Positions 1 to 11,718 of a stretch of DNA of 64,000 nucleotides are shown piece by piece. Every line of letters begins with the position of its first letter. The first letter of the stretch is position 1. Location: NCBI GenBank assembly GCA_035041965.1, contig JAPYMA010001877.1:97927-161926 (forward strand), given 5' to 3'. The translations under genes and the position numbers were made by a program. The notes beneath the pieces are model-generated. The model saw only the letters and a list, made by a program, of their open reading frames with translations, made no database searches and was not told the DNA's origin. Source of the stretch: Anisakis pegreffii. Taxonomy: Eukaryota; Nematoda; Chromadorea; Rhabditida; Anisakidae.

Positions 1-732
1 TCATGTCTTTCAAATGGTGCATCTGCTCGTGTTTGTTTACTGTAAAATATTTATGCGAAAATAATCATCACATCGGTTATATCCAGTGCATGGAACTAAT
101 TACAAAAAATGTTCGATGAGAAACTGGCAATTGGCGAGTACTGTTGCAAAGCAATTAAGCTAGTTTAAATACCGAACTTCTAATCGTCACCAACGTAATC
201 AGTTGCCCTATAATGGCGATCTATCTGCGAAAGATTTCTGTCCTGCCCGTTCTGTTTTTCTGTTCTGTGTTCATTTCTGAAAAGTGTACCTACGAAAGGC
301 TTTGTTCTTTCGCTGCATATAATCTCTATCTGCAGTGAAATGCTTGAAAATACATCATGAAATTGAAGTGTCCAAATGAAAATGAAGAGATTATTGAGTG
401 AAGAAAGTGAATCCCGTATAAGGGAATTCAGCAGCTCAGGAATTATTATCATGTATGTGACAGTGAAATCATATGAATGCATAAGATAACAATAGTATGC
501 TATGGTCAATTTCACACGATATCTGTATTATTTTGTATGAACGCATTGAAATAATCGGTGGATGAATTAGGGAGCATACACGAATGTGTATTTGTGCATG
601 CGATAATGATGCTTACATCTGACGTTGTCACTGCGGTGCTATCGTTCGTTCACGAATCTTTATTACCCTATTGTATATTCGCTGCACACAAAAATCGAGC
701 GACAGACAATATCGTCACTTCTTTCGTTCCAG
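1..732. other. No gene recognised
   Basis: Stretch before the first plausible exon. Open frames here are short, lack good start context and splice signals, and show no family resemblance. The region is AT-rich and I see no repeat array or RNA gene in it. Confidence 0.4.
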
Positions 733-807
733 GCACACAAACAACCAATGATCGATATAATATGGGGCAATTACTAATTGAATTCCTGCCCGAAGACGAC
801 CTATTTT
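733..807 (+). CDS. Candidate internal exon, gene unknown
   Basis: A 75-base open segment between a strong acceptor (TTCTTTCGTTCCAG, ending at 732) and a consensus donor (GTACGT from 808). Read with two leading bases it gives TQTTNDRYNMGQLLIEF followed by LPEDDLF, and it would leave one base for the next codon. The frame stays open well beyond the exon on both sides, so the frame alone proves little; the paired splice signals are the better evidence. I found no convincing neighbour exon. It could be one exon of a long-intron gene or a chance match. Confidence 0.25.
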
Positions 808-3359
808 GTACGTTACCTGCGCAAACCACTAAGTACAACGCTAAAATCAGTTTTCAACAACTGTAAGCGGAAAAAATTCCAACGCTGCGATGAATATTTC
901 GCAGTTTAACGAGCATTTAACTCGCATATGATTTATTAGAACTTGAGTCCTCCGTCTTTTCATATCAGCTGGTCGCATGAGCTGAACATTACATTGATGA
1001 GCTGTGTTGTATGTCAATCGTTTTTTATCACATCTGACAATACTGCTTATTTGAATATTAATTGAATGTTGGCATAGAGACAATCAATGAAGCTCACATT
1101 TTGATTGCGTCACATCAAATTTCCTTTTTCTATTGTGCTCATTTCGTCTTAACGCCGCACCTAAGAAGCAGTCATAAAGTATGGAACCATATTTGAACTA
1201 TGCACGCGGATAGGCTATGCTTATTCTCCTCGTCAAGCTCAGCACAACGTCCTTGCACACTGATCAGCAACGATGTTTTTTGTGTGTGAAATAATGCCTT
1301 GATCAACTCTTTCATTCATGGATACTATTATCGTAGAGCTTTAACGGCATACTCAAAGAAGCTAATAATTACGTTCATGGAATTCGAAGTGAATATCCAA
1401 GTGGTATTGTTTTAAAAAACAATTCCAAATAATCGTATGAATTTCACATAAGAGTCTCGATTTTATTAATTCTTGTTCAATGAAAAAGGTTCTTGTAAAT
1501 GATGGTAATAAATGCGCACGAACCAGCAGTTACACAGCAAAAATTGTATGGATTGCTTCAAGTTAACTGTTTCGAGCCGTTTTCAAATCTTTATTAATCA
1601 TTGAATTATGTGATTCAAAGAAATTCCTAAGCCACTTTATATGACAATTTTGCTCTCACTCTCGCGCTCTCTCTCGCTGCCTCTCTCGTTAACGAGTTAT
1701 TCGTCGTTTTATATCGCTCATATTAAGTTTTCTAAACTGATCTATGATTATTTTTCTGTGAGCATTTACTCCTTTCTTTCATCCTCATTTTATAGCGTAA
1801 GTTCTCTAGCAGTAGAAAGTCGCGCTTACACGCACTTTAGAAGCACTCATCGATGTCAGTTGAAGATCAGCTGCGGCTCACACTGACAGAATCTGTTGGA
1901 TCGGTATTCATTAGCATTTCAGTACTTGCAGGTGTAAATAAACTCGCTGTTATTCAAACCGTAACATATTCGCCCTTTACTGAATCACAGAACAGCGTAC
2001 TTTGCAGACCATCATTCACCTATGCCAGCGTTCTTCGTACTTGCAAGCTGCATTGCCCCCTTTGATGATCTAATAGAACATCATTCCTCCCCATTCCCAC
2101 CACAGCAATTTCCTATTTCCAAACATGACATTAAGACCAAATCGAAGGCCACTGCAGAAAGTTCTCCGTGGCGTGAAACGAATTAATTTTGTGAAATGAA
2201 ACTTTATTTCTAGAACTTTACTTATCATCTGAAGAAAGAATATGAACCCCTGCAATTAATAACGAAAAGCAATAAAAAACATTCGATAGAGATGAAAAAG
2301 TGAAATTTAACAACAAATTCATTTATATCCTCAGTTACCTCTGACACCTCCAAATTACCCCGCGAGGTAACTTACACCCTATGAGAAACACTATCATCTA
2401 TACAGACTGGCACGTTCCAGTACTGAACACGGCTAGTTCAGCGACGAGGTGACCTCGGACAGCATCGGTATGAGGAAACCTGCCGTGTGTTGATCTTCAC
2501 TTATGTGGCCTTAACAGAAACGGCGAAACGCGTAACTAAAAGCAAGTCAACCGTCATAATGGATTGTCTAAGGACACTCAAAATGTCTGAATACCTGAAC
2601 AGCTCGAACTGCAAAGCAAAATGACAAAAATGAGTCATTCTCATTTCCTTGATCGCGCCTCGTTGAACATGAATCATATTTGATGTCACTTGAATCACTT
2701 GTCAGTTACTTTTGTCCGTTTTGAACTAACACCAAAAAAACCATCAATTATAATTATTCAGTGTCAGCTGTTATAATGCTAGAGCTGCACTGATCAACAT
2801 GCGAAATGTTAAGCTCCTTATGAATCTATTGTGGTTTGTGGTTTGTGGTGACTGTTTTGTTGATTAGTACAGCACTTTGGAACGGTGGAAATGGTCAACT
2901 TTAGGAATTACGAAATGCCGAATCACTTCATTTTGTTATTCACTCATGTTTCGCTTCGAGAACGGTCTCTCTTTTCAGTTTCAAAGACGCCTCGATGTGT
3001 GTATAGCCAACCGACCATAGGAAAACACGATGAAGAATTCGTGCCCAGCGATAGCGTTGAAATGCGTGATAATGGTTTTTGTCAAGCGCATTCGACTGCT
3101 GCGATTTTTAATTTCAATTCAGGAAATTACTATAATTCATCTTCGCGTTCCCTTGTCTGCCATTACGAACGAATTAATTCCTCGAAAGAGATAATCTCGA
3201 GAAACGGTACCAGTGCGAATATAATTTGAAGATGAACAGTGAGAATTGTCGACGGCTCGTTGACTGATTCGGATGAATACTGCTTACTGCAGTTGCGTGC
3301 GAGTTATCGCGACTATTCTGCAATATGCACCTCGTTAATGTTCCAGTTTAAAACTTCAG
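808..3359. other. Largely noncoding, one weak ORF
   Basis: No recognised gene. At 1853-2065 (+) an ATG behind a CTTTAG acceptor starts a 70-codon frame (MSVEDQLRLTLTESVGS...). It could also be split by GTATTC (1904) and an acceptor at about 1989 without a frame change; no family is evident. A 113-codon frame from 2891 is open but has no splice or family support. A CT-rich run lies near 1652-1690. Confidence 0.3.
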
Positions 3360-4236
3360 ATGGATTGGAATAAATCCCGGTCTCCAAAAAACCTCTCAGC
3401 TGGCGTTCATTCCAGTGGTGCACGCAAGCAGTCGATAACTGCGCAGTTGACCCGTTCGGCAAGGCGATTCTCAGCCGCCGTTGCACCACAGTTCACTAAA
3501 CTCGACGCTTTCCCACTTCTGCAGAAGTATCGCTCATTACATCTTCGTATTTGCGATATCTCACAGGTTATTCTAAAATCCCTTTATTCATGCTCATTAT
3601 GAATTCGTCACGACCCATTTCAACATCAAAACCATCAATCCCCAAAGTAATGTCTAATATTGCCGTCCCTAATATTGCTGTCTTTTGGCACCAAAGAAAC
3701 TGTTCGAACATAAAATAAAGCCCACGATAATCCAGAACAGGGATGATACTATTGTCTTTATAAATGCTCTATACAAATTGGTTGATAAGGAACGACATTT
3801 CCAGCTAGAAATCGCGGTGGAACGTTACTTGGCCAATAACTCCGTTCAGTTCAGTCCTATCGATTTCGAAATCACCGATGAGAATAACTGCCGTGTTCTA
3901 AACGTCAGTTTACATCCTGAAGAAATGGTTTTGGCCGAAGGTGCACGTCGGATTTTTGCAGTTACGTTTGGCGATGCAAGCACTGACGCAAGCGGAACTG
4001 TTATAGCTAAAATTAGGCATCCTGTATCAGGTGAGTGGATTGGTCTATTCGTGGGCCGAAATGGGCATACCGAACGCGGCGGAGCACTTGCTAAATGGCT
4101 TGGTGTTCCAGAAGTTCATCAAGCACCCAGCAACGATCACATGTACATTTGCATCATAACTGGCAGTAATTCAGACTGGACCATTATACGTTGCGCAAAA
4201 AAAACTTCTATCACCGAATGGCCCTCAAATTGGTGA
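3360..4236 (+). CDS. Two-exon gene, unknown function
   Basis: Exon 1 is 3360-3566 and exon 2 is 3697-4236, both in phase 0, giving 248 residues. The ATG lies directly behind an AAACTTCAG acceptor, as in trans-spliced nematode messages. The exon 1 donor is CAG|GTTATT, and the exon 2 acceptor follows a T-rich run (CTTTTGGCACCAAAG). Exon 1 encodes a basic, Ser-rich stretch (SARRFSAAVAPQF). Exon 2 encodes a compact mixed segment (KLVDKERHFQLEIAVERYLA, later SGEWIGLFVGRNGH) with no signal peptide or membrane segment. I do not recognise a family. A possible donor inside exon 2 (TCAG|GTGAGT at about 4030) leaves room for a different 3' end. The long open exon is the main support; without an intron the two halves are out of frame with any ATG near 3650. 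Confidence 0.45.
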
Positions 4237-4307
4237 ACGTTGAAAATAAAACTGTTGGCTGAGGAGAGAAATCAAGAAATCAAGATAACAGTGAAGTGAT
4301 TTAAGGA

Positions 4308-4622
4308 ATGCGTGTATTCGAATTTGTTGAACAGTTATCAACAGAAACCATACAAATTTCATCATGTGTTGACGATTTTGATCGATGCTCAATAGAACAA
4401 GTGTCAAGTTCATGGTTGAACGTACTCTCTTTTTGTGGCTGCCTATTCACAAGCCTCCAATGGCACTTCATTAAGAACGATACTTTACTTGCTGTTGTTC
4501 GACCAGAGTTCGCTTTCTTCGATGAAAATTCGATCAGGTTTGCTTCTAGTTGGTTTTCCGTGAATCATTCATTATTGAGCGGCTTGTTGAAAAGAGGAAT
4601 TCGTACAGTAAAAAACTGTTAG
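4308..4622 (+). CDS. Possible small ORF, unknown
   Basis: A 104-codon frame from an ATG, 71 bases after the stop of the preceding gene. It has no splice signals of note and no recognisable family. Composition is mixed (LQWHFIKNDTLLAVVRPEF). A frame of this length can arise by chance in DNA of this base composition, so it is listed only as a possibility, either a separate small gene or a downstream exon of the gene before it. Confidence 0.2.
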   Translation: MRVFEFVEQLSTETIQISSCVDDFDRCSIEQVSSSWLNVLSFCGCLFTSLQWHFIKNDTLLAVVRPEFAFFDENSIRFASSWFSVNHSLLSGLLKRGIRTVKNC

Positions 4623-7600
4623 GTCTGAATTCCATGTTTTCACGCCGCATCTCATTTTGTTGTTCAGAAAGTTGAATGAATCATCGCATGCACAGTTCTT
4701 CCCAGTTAAATGAATTTGAGATGGTTTAGAAGTTCGAGCACAATGAACCGATGAAGTGAATGATAACGAACTGACAATAAGTGGTCGTTTCAGGATGGAG
4801 TGGTCAGAGCATGCTGATAACGAATTGCGCATGTTGGTGATCGCATTTGGTATGGCACAAATGATACGTGAAGCATTCCCGTCGTTGATTCATATACTTC
4901 GCGAGCAACGGATGAGGAGATTGGGTTGATGATTGGAGCAGAACATTGAATCGATGATGAACATTCCAGTTCACGTTCACAGCATGTTTGTAACTTGCAG
5001 CCGTTTCATGCAACGTGCAACGTTTTCATATATGTGATATCAGCTGCTTATATAAGTGTAAATATTACTCCTCAAATAGAATCATCCTTCTTTTATTCCC
5101 AATTGTGTGATACTCTCAAGAATTTGTTACCATTGAGTTCAGCCACATAGCGCGCATAACAATTCTATCGCCGCGTTCCTCAGTGTGAGAGTCAAACTAA
5201 ATTCCAATTCCTGACATGGTTAATTTCCCAGGAAATGTACGTTTTTACGATAATAAAGTACGATAATAAAGTCACCCGCGTATAGCAGTAATGTATTCGA
5301 TGGACTCTTTTCCCCTCATCACTTGTCAATTATCAATTCCTGAATAGTAATAACCTTCCAATTTGATTCGGAAATTATTTCTTCATAATGATGGCTTCAG
5401 CTGATCAATATATTTGCAGGCGAAAAAAGCCACGATGAATGCTTTGAGTTTATTTGCGGTATACCGCTAAAAATGTTGCCAGAACCAACGAATTATAGTA
5501 CCCGGTAGCCAATATGCACATTTCTTTCTAATCTAGGTTCGCCGCAAGAGCTTGCCTGATTCATAGATTCATAACAGTTGCGTCCTCAGATGAAATCCTC
5601 AGATGAAATTAGATAACTGCAATGAACTGCATGGTTGAATGTCGTTAAAATGATGTGCAGTAAATACTCAAATTGAGCAAAAATATCCTCTGATCTGCTC
5701 GCTCAATTCCATCCAGAGTAATGTAATCGTTGTTGATGTGCAATCACTGGGAGAAATTCAATTGATTAGCAATTCAGACGCATATTCTTCACAGAAATTA
5801 CCGTCCACACTAACTTTATTCATAGAGGATTCGTGGACAGTAGCAGCAAAATTGTGCGAATCACAGTGACTTCGTCCACTCATAGAGAGATCGCTTCTAA
5901 ACTGCACGTTCTACGATGCTCCACAGTGTCATAGGAACAACATGAATAATGTTGCGTGTGAATGAATGAACTAACTCGCTGATTCTTATGTTTCTCTATT
6001 GCTAAACCACCTAAATCCTGAATGGTCCTGAGGTGCTCACAACATTTCTGCTTCGATGAACTTAAACTTAAACTTGAAGTTGTTGGTGTTCCGTATGATT
6101 ACCTGGCAGTATTCACTTACATTATTCTTTATCGGTTCAATGCAACATTTCAATTTTCAGCCGTTTGCTATCTACCATACACACTTTTGACTGCTTAATA
6201 ATTTTCTCACGTGCAGCTTCGCATCACGCAATGTGTTAAAGTTGTTTTCGAAGTGTCATTTCCTTATAAATTCTCTTCCATCTGAACTATGCAAAAAGAA
6301 CACATTGAATGAACTATGAATTTGCGTTGTAATTGTATTGAAATGCCGAGTTTTGTCGCGAAAGCATTAATTGAACAAGTTGTTCTGTTCACGAGAATAA
6401 CCCAGAAGAGTTGGCAAAATAGACAAATTCGTGAAAATATTTTGATGAGAAGGAATATTTGATGAGAACTATTTGAGTCAGTTTTTGTTTTGCCAGTGCA
6501 TTGATTTTTTTTGATTTGTCCACCTTGATTCGTTCACTTCATATAAATCACCAATTACAAGTCAGTACGAGAGATGCTGCCATATTGTGATTATTAAGGA
6601 TGACAAATTTATCGAGATTTCCTCCTCCTGGCTCAACTGATCCATTCCATCAATCAAGTTATGAATTATCTCAGCACTAATAAAATCTCTTTCGAAGTTG
6701 ATTTCGCATCATTCATCACGCACAACAAAATTCCTTATCTCTATGAGAAGTTGAGTTTTGGGTGAGGATTGTTCGAGAGGAACCAATCGACACTCGAGTT
6801 GATTGGTCGTTCACCTTTCCAAGATGCTCACTTGACCAAAACGAGTACGGTGCTCGACGGCGGTGTATGAATGTTAACCGTAATTCTCAGTGCGTTGAAC
6901 GATAAATTAAGGGCACTCACAAATCCACTTGAGTTTTTTGTCATCGTCATTTGAATTTCAATTGTGTTATAATAAAAATCTAATTGTTCAAGTAACTCAT
7001 CATAAATGTGTGTGTCATGAAATTCACGCAGTCTCATCAAATGACCTTCGGATTTCTTCAAAATACACAGCTAAACCTGCATATTTGTAAAAAATCACTG
7101 GATTTCTGGTGGAGTTTCTGATAATGGTAGATCATGCGTGATTGAATGCAAAATGAGGCATTAAGAAAAGACTGCCACCAGACTGATTCAAATAAATAAC
7201 CTTCAAGTGGGTCCTATGAGAAAATTGAATGGGTCACTGGGAAATAACGTTGAGCAATCGAGTGAAACCTCACAAAACTGGTGATGAAGACTCTCATCTG
7301 AGGTCTTCAGTGAAGGATAAGTTCTTTTGCAGAGCTTGAAGAAAGCTCGGGCTACACTCATCGCCAATAGAAAATTCGCCGCCAAAAGGTTTATCTCCCA
7401 ACAAATCGCACGCATCATTAATGTTCAGGAGGATTTCGCGATGGAGAATTTCGGTGATCCTATCCTCGCTTTCCTATCTCTGTTCACTTCCCCAATATTT
7501 TCCAAGGCATTTTCGGGGTCCAGGACAGTAACTTTCCCACCGACTTTCCCCGTCTCTGACTTTTCCCGGATTATCAAGACTCCCTTTCTCTAAAAATTTT

Positions 7601-9821
7601 CGAAAAATTCTGCGAACTTCGTCTGAAATTAATGAATTAGGTTCAAAACATCAAAAACGTGAATTTGGAACGATTTCAGTGACGATATTTTCACTTTTCA
7701 TGCGTGTTGAGTTTTTGAGCTGAACCCCACAGAATTCTGTGGTTTTGCTATGTAATAGTTTGATGCTGCTGCATGCTGTAGCTGGGAGGTATCTGCTCTG
7801 CAAGGGATGAATAAGGTATAAAGAAGGTTTGATCAGCGGGAACATGTCCATAGCGAACCTTCAGGAGGCCAAATATACTAAAGGGGACCAGCCATCTACA
7901 CCCAATATGAAGCTGATCGTGAATCATAGCGTCTGCTTCACAAACTGATTTCAACTGTTTTACAACAACGATTACATATTTTTCGGTGGAAATTGAAAAA
8001 TATTGTTCGGTCATGAATACGATCGAAAATTTATGCAAATCCCATGGTTCACTGTATTCAAACGAATCAATCTTTGGATTGTTCATTAAATTCAAATTTA
8101 TTTTGATCAATATGTAATCAGAAAGGATACCATCAACATGCTATCAACACACTGAAATGAAGTGACAATATGATGGCTCGGAATTTTTTATCTTTAAAAA
8201 ATTTAGCTGAATGGGAAATTTGAATTTATTTCAATTTAAATTATTCGATAGCGCCATGAAAAATTCCTCTGTAATTGAGTAATGCTTCATGAACACGCGA
8301 ATTTGCATAACGCTACACTAAACAGTTGAGAGCTTCGTTCACGTATCATTATCGATACTCAACGCAAAGTCAATACGTGCTCACTGATACGGTCGTTGAC
8401 TAGTGTGAAGAAAGAAACAATTCGATGCGATTGCGCTTGACTACAAGGCAGTTGTCAAACTTCAAATAACGACGACATGTTGCTACAATTCCCAGATGAG
8501 ATCGAATTTCTTTCCACTCTTTGTGAATGCAAATTAACAACAACAAAAAATTGGTGATTTGCAGTGTTTCCATCTGGAACAGAATTGAAATGCAAATTTT
8601 TCCAAATCCTCATTGCGCTAACGGCTTGAAATGGATAGGAGTGAGACTAAGAGAAGCAACATCTCACTTATTCATTGTCCTTCTTCCTCACTTATAAGCT
8701 CATCTGATAAAATATAACAGCTACAAATAATCAACATTTTAGAATTATGATTTGTGGCGTTCTGAAATTGATCGATAGAGACTGAAAACGACCGTCAAAC
8801 AGATAAACCCTGTACACTTTGAACTGGATTGGAGAAAATATCTATGTAATTTCCTCCGATCCATATGCCTTCAAGAGAAAAAGGCGGTGCAAATGAGTTT
8901 CATACTCATTTTCAACAGATTTTTTTGAAAGACCTCAACACTGGCCAAAAAATGACGGTCAAGGATCTCCTACGATAATCAGCCAATAACTTGCCGAATT
9001 GTTGCTTAATGAATTTTTAGCATCTAGAGTGATGCATTGGAGGAGAGAATTGAGCACCGCTACTAATACATATGGCGCTTAATCAACGTTCGTTGATCAT
9101 CGATTAAGCCAACATTGATATACAATATTACTGCACGGTTATCCTCTGTGTTCAGGTTATGTCTCCGTTCTATTCCATCCAATTTGCATCCCGTGAAAAA
9201 CTGATGAATGAGCAATTTTTGACGTTCACCTTTACAATGTCAAGTCGACTATTATCCGACGCCATCAACGGTAGTTCCAACTCAATGTGTGTATAGTGAG
9301 ATATGGTAACTCAGGATGAATATTGGTAATAGGGTCAGCCATTGGATGGGTAATTCAAAAAAGGACTTCAACGCATACCGAGCACCAGCTCTAGCCAACT
9401 GCTCGATGCACTTCAGATGCTCTTCAACTGGTCAGCGAACTAAATCGGTACAGAATGTATGGGACGTTTGAACTCTGATGCAGATTACCGTCTCTTCATT
9501 TGAATGTTATCAATATGAGGCACACCGAACCTAATCTGACCATTCAGTAGACTTCAAACATTGAATGGGAGTAATTCAGTAATTGTATGAAATAATTCAT
9601 CACTCAAGCGAGAACTTCACGAGATACCATGAAACATTGTCAAAATATATGAAAAAATCCACCTATGAGCCATGAATTTATCTCAAAAGAATGGAAGAAT
9701 GTGGATTTCAAGAGGTGAATTAGAGAAAACACGTCACGGATTTATAAACAGAGCACTTCACCACAAACATTCACTTAACTACACTCTGATGAACATTGAG
9801 ATAATGCTCGTCATGGTGCAG
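4623..9821. other. Noncoding, two weak exon candidates
   Basis: No recognised gene. Near 7331 (+) a good acceptor (TTCTTTTGCAG) opens an exon-like stretch SLKKARATLIANRKFAAKR ending at a GTTTAT donor. On the minus strand, 8110-7748 is open for 120 codons, and a 62-base GT-AG segment (about 7860-7799) would join it in phase to the frame ending at 7651. Neither shows a family signature, and the two strands compete. The rest is AT-rich sequence without arrays or RNA genes that I can see. Confidence 0.3.
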
Positions 9822-10053
9822 TCACGCTGACAAAGAGCTATTACTAAACAATTTTACGCGCAACATTTTCGTTGCTATTTCCCCTTGAAGATTTGCTTCC
9901 CGACTTGCTCTTCTCTTGTCAAGAAGTTCGTTTCTCGATGAGTATTCAGTTATGAAATAGGTTTGAATGAAAGCACTTACTTGACTGGAGGCACGATGAC
10001 GTTTCTTTTTACCCATTTGAGAGAGTCCCACTCGAGCGAGTTGCTGTTGCTGC
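9822..10053 (-). CDS. Candidate terminal exon, basic protein
   Basis: Read on the minus strand from 10053, behind an acceptor CCCAACTGCAG. One leading base is followed by QQQLARVGLSQMGKKKRHRA and a further charged stretch (NELLDKRRASREANLQGEIA), to a stop at 9822. A perfect GTAAGT donor at 9980, right after RASSQ, makes a shorter internal exon (9981-10053, phase 0) the alternative. The KKKRHR cluster resembles a nuclear localisation signal. No family is recognised and no upstream exon was found. Confidence 0.3.
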
Positions 10054-11406
10054 CTGCAGTTGGGTTGAACTGAAATTGACTAGTACAAATTGTGACACAC
10101 TTACATTAGTTCGAGCGATCTTGTATTCGTGTTAATCCAGCGAGAATACAATCGAACACGTTCAGTGAACAACATTAAATGATTCAGCCTCAAAAACTCG
10201 GTGATAAACGAGAAAATTAGATGAACAGAATGTGAATATCTTGGAAGAGGAGGAAAGTCGTTGAATTGTTGCACAAAAACAACTTAGAAAGTGTACCGTT
10301 GAAGTAATTGTGTTTTTTTTTTCAGATGAGCAAACGATAATTCAATGTGCCGAGAGAGGAGCGATTGCGTATAGTACGAAATAAAGAGCAAAAAGACTTA
10401 GTTATGTGCTTAAAAGAGTGTTAAATGTTGAAAGCAATTTCCAGCATGCTATCGAGTGGGTATTCCATCACACAAACTAATTAGTGCAAGGTTTTGTGCG
10501 AAGTATTTTCGAGAAAACCTTTCTTGAGAATGCTGCCTTTCAGCTGAATAAAACAAGACGGAAGAGACACACTGAATGTCAGTCGAGGATGTAAGATAAT
10601 ACAATGATATTATAGTGCTGCTGCTTATGCGTCATCCGGGTAATTGCTTTTGTTGGTTAGGTTTCATTTTCACTCTCAACACACATGCGCATATACTACA
10701 CACGCGCATCTCATGGCTTTACAGGAAAGCGATCATGCGAAATGCCATTATCATTGAATTGGTAAGCCAACTTGTTCTTGCTCAAGAAGTCCTTATCGTT
10801 CGAATGGTTCAAAGAATGCTAGTGCTCATTTGACTACGAAAACGTTTAGCCGAAACTAGAAATGCAAAAAAACGCAGAATATTAAACCATCAAGGCCAAC
10901 AATCTGCATGCAACATTCATTTCATCGGACAGCTTTCGAGGGCCCGTTGTTTCGTGAGATTTAAACTTGTGAAACAGTAGAAAATGTATTCAATATAATA
11001 CTAATTGCATAACAGTGATCGCAATTCAGCTAACACTGAATGCAGGCAGTAAAACCCATTAAAAATTGCCAAGTGCGACGTCGTGAACAAATGATAACGA
11101 CACCATTGACAGTCAGTGAAGAAACTGAGCGGCAACCAAAAAAAAATGGTTTGATGTTGTTATAGTTAAAAATGTACTCCGGGTGGATAAGTGAAACAGA
11201 TTTATCACTACTTTAAGGATAATGTACAAGTTTGAATATATCTGTTAGTTGTTGTTTTCATCGATATGAGTTAGTTGTGTGTTCCCAATCAACTTTAAAG
11301 GACTAAACAGACGGAATTTTTTTTTTTGAAAGTGAACTAGATGCTAAAAAAGTGAGTTGATAAATCTTTGTTGCTTTCACTCGTTTTCATTTTTTATTCC
11401 TTATAG
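10054..11406. other. No gene recognised
   Basis: AT-rich spacer without an exon-like segment, repeat array or RNA gene that I can support. T and A homopolymer runs occur at about 10313 and 11319. Confidence 0.35.
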
Positions 11407-11718
11407 CGAACATTTCTCTCGCAGACGTGTGTGCTCACAGCCGAACGCAATCGTTCACAACCTGAACGAATGGCACCACCAAGTTTATCGTTTGCTCACA
11501 ACCAATATCCCGTGGCCAAAAGTAGTCTGGGAATTCACCGTCATTAATAACGCAATCGAACGTCTGTTCGAGTTTCAAAAATGGCTGCTAGGAGCAGCAC
11601 ATTCAGTGCGTTCAGAACACAACCTGAAAACGCATTCTATGGATGCAATTCCAACAAAAACTAACACTTTTTGCAGAACAATGCATGCTCGTCGTCCTCA
11701 TCACACGGCACCATTAAG
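11407..11718 (+). CDS. Candidate two-exon piece, unknown
   Basis: Exon 11407-11605 (acceptor TTCCTTATAG, one leading base) reads EHFSRRRVCSQPNAIVHNL and on through PWPKVVWEFTVINNAIERLF to a GTGCGT donor. A 71-base intron with a clean TTTTTGCAG acceptor leads in phase 0 to exon 11677-11718 (NNACSSSSSHGTIK), ending at AAG|GTGAAG. The short intron with matching phase and both splice signals is the support. A phase-0 terminal exon could follow at about 12147. The start of the gene was not found and no domain is recognised. Confidence 0.3.
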
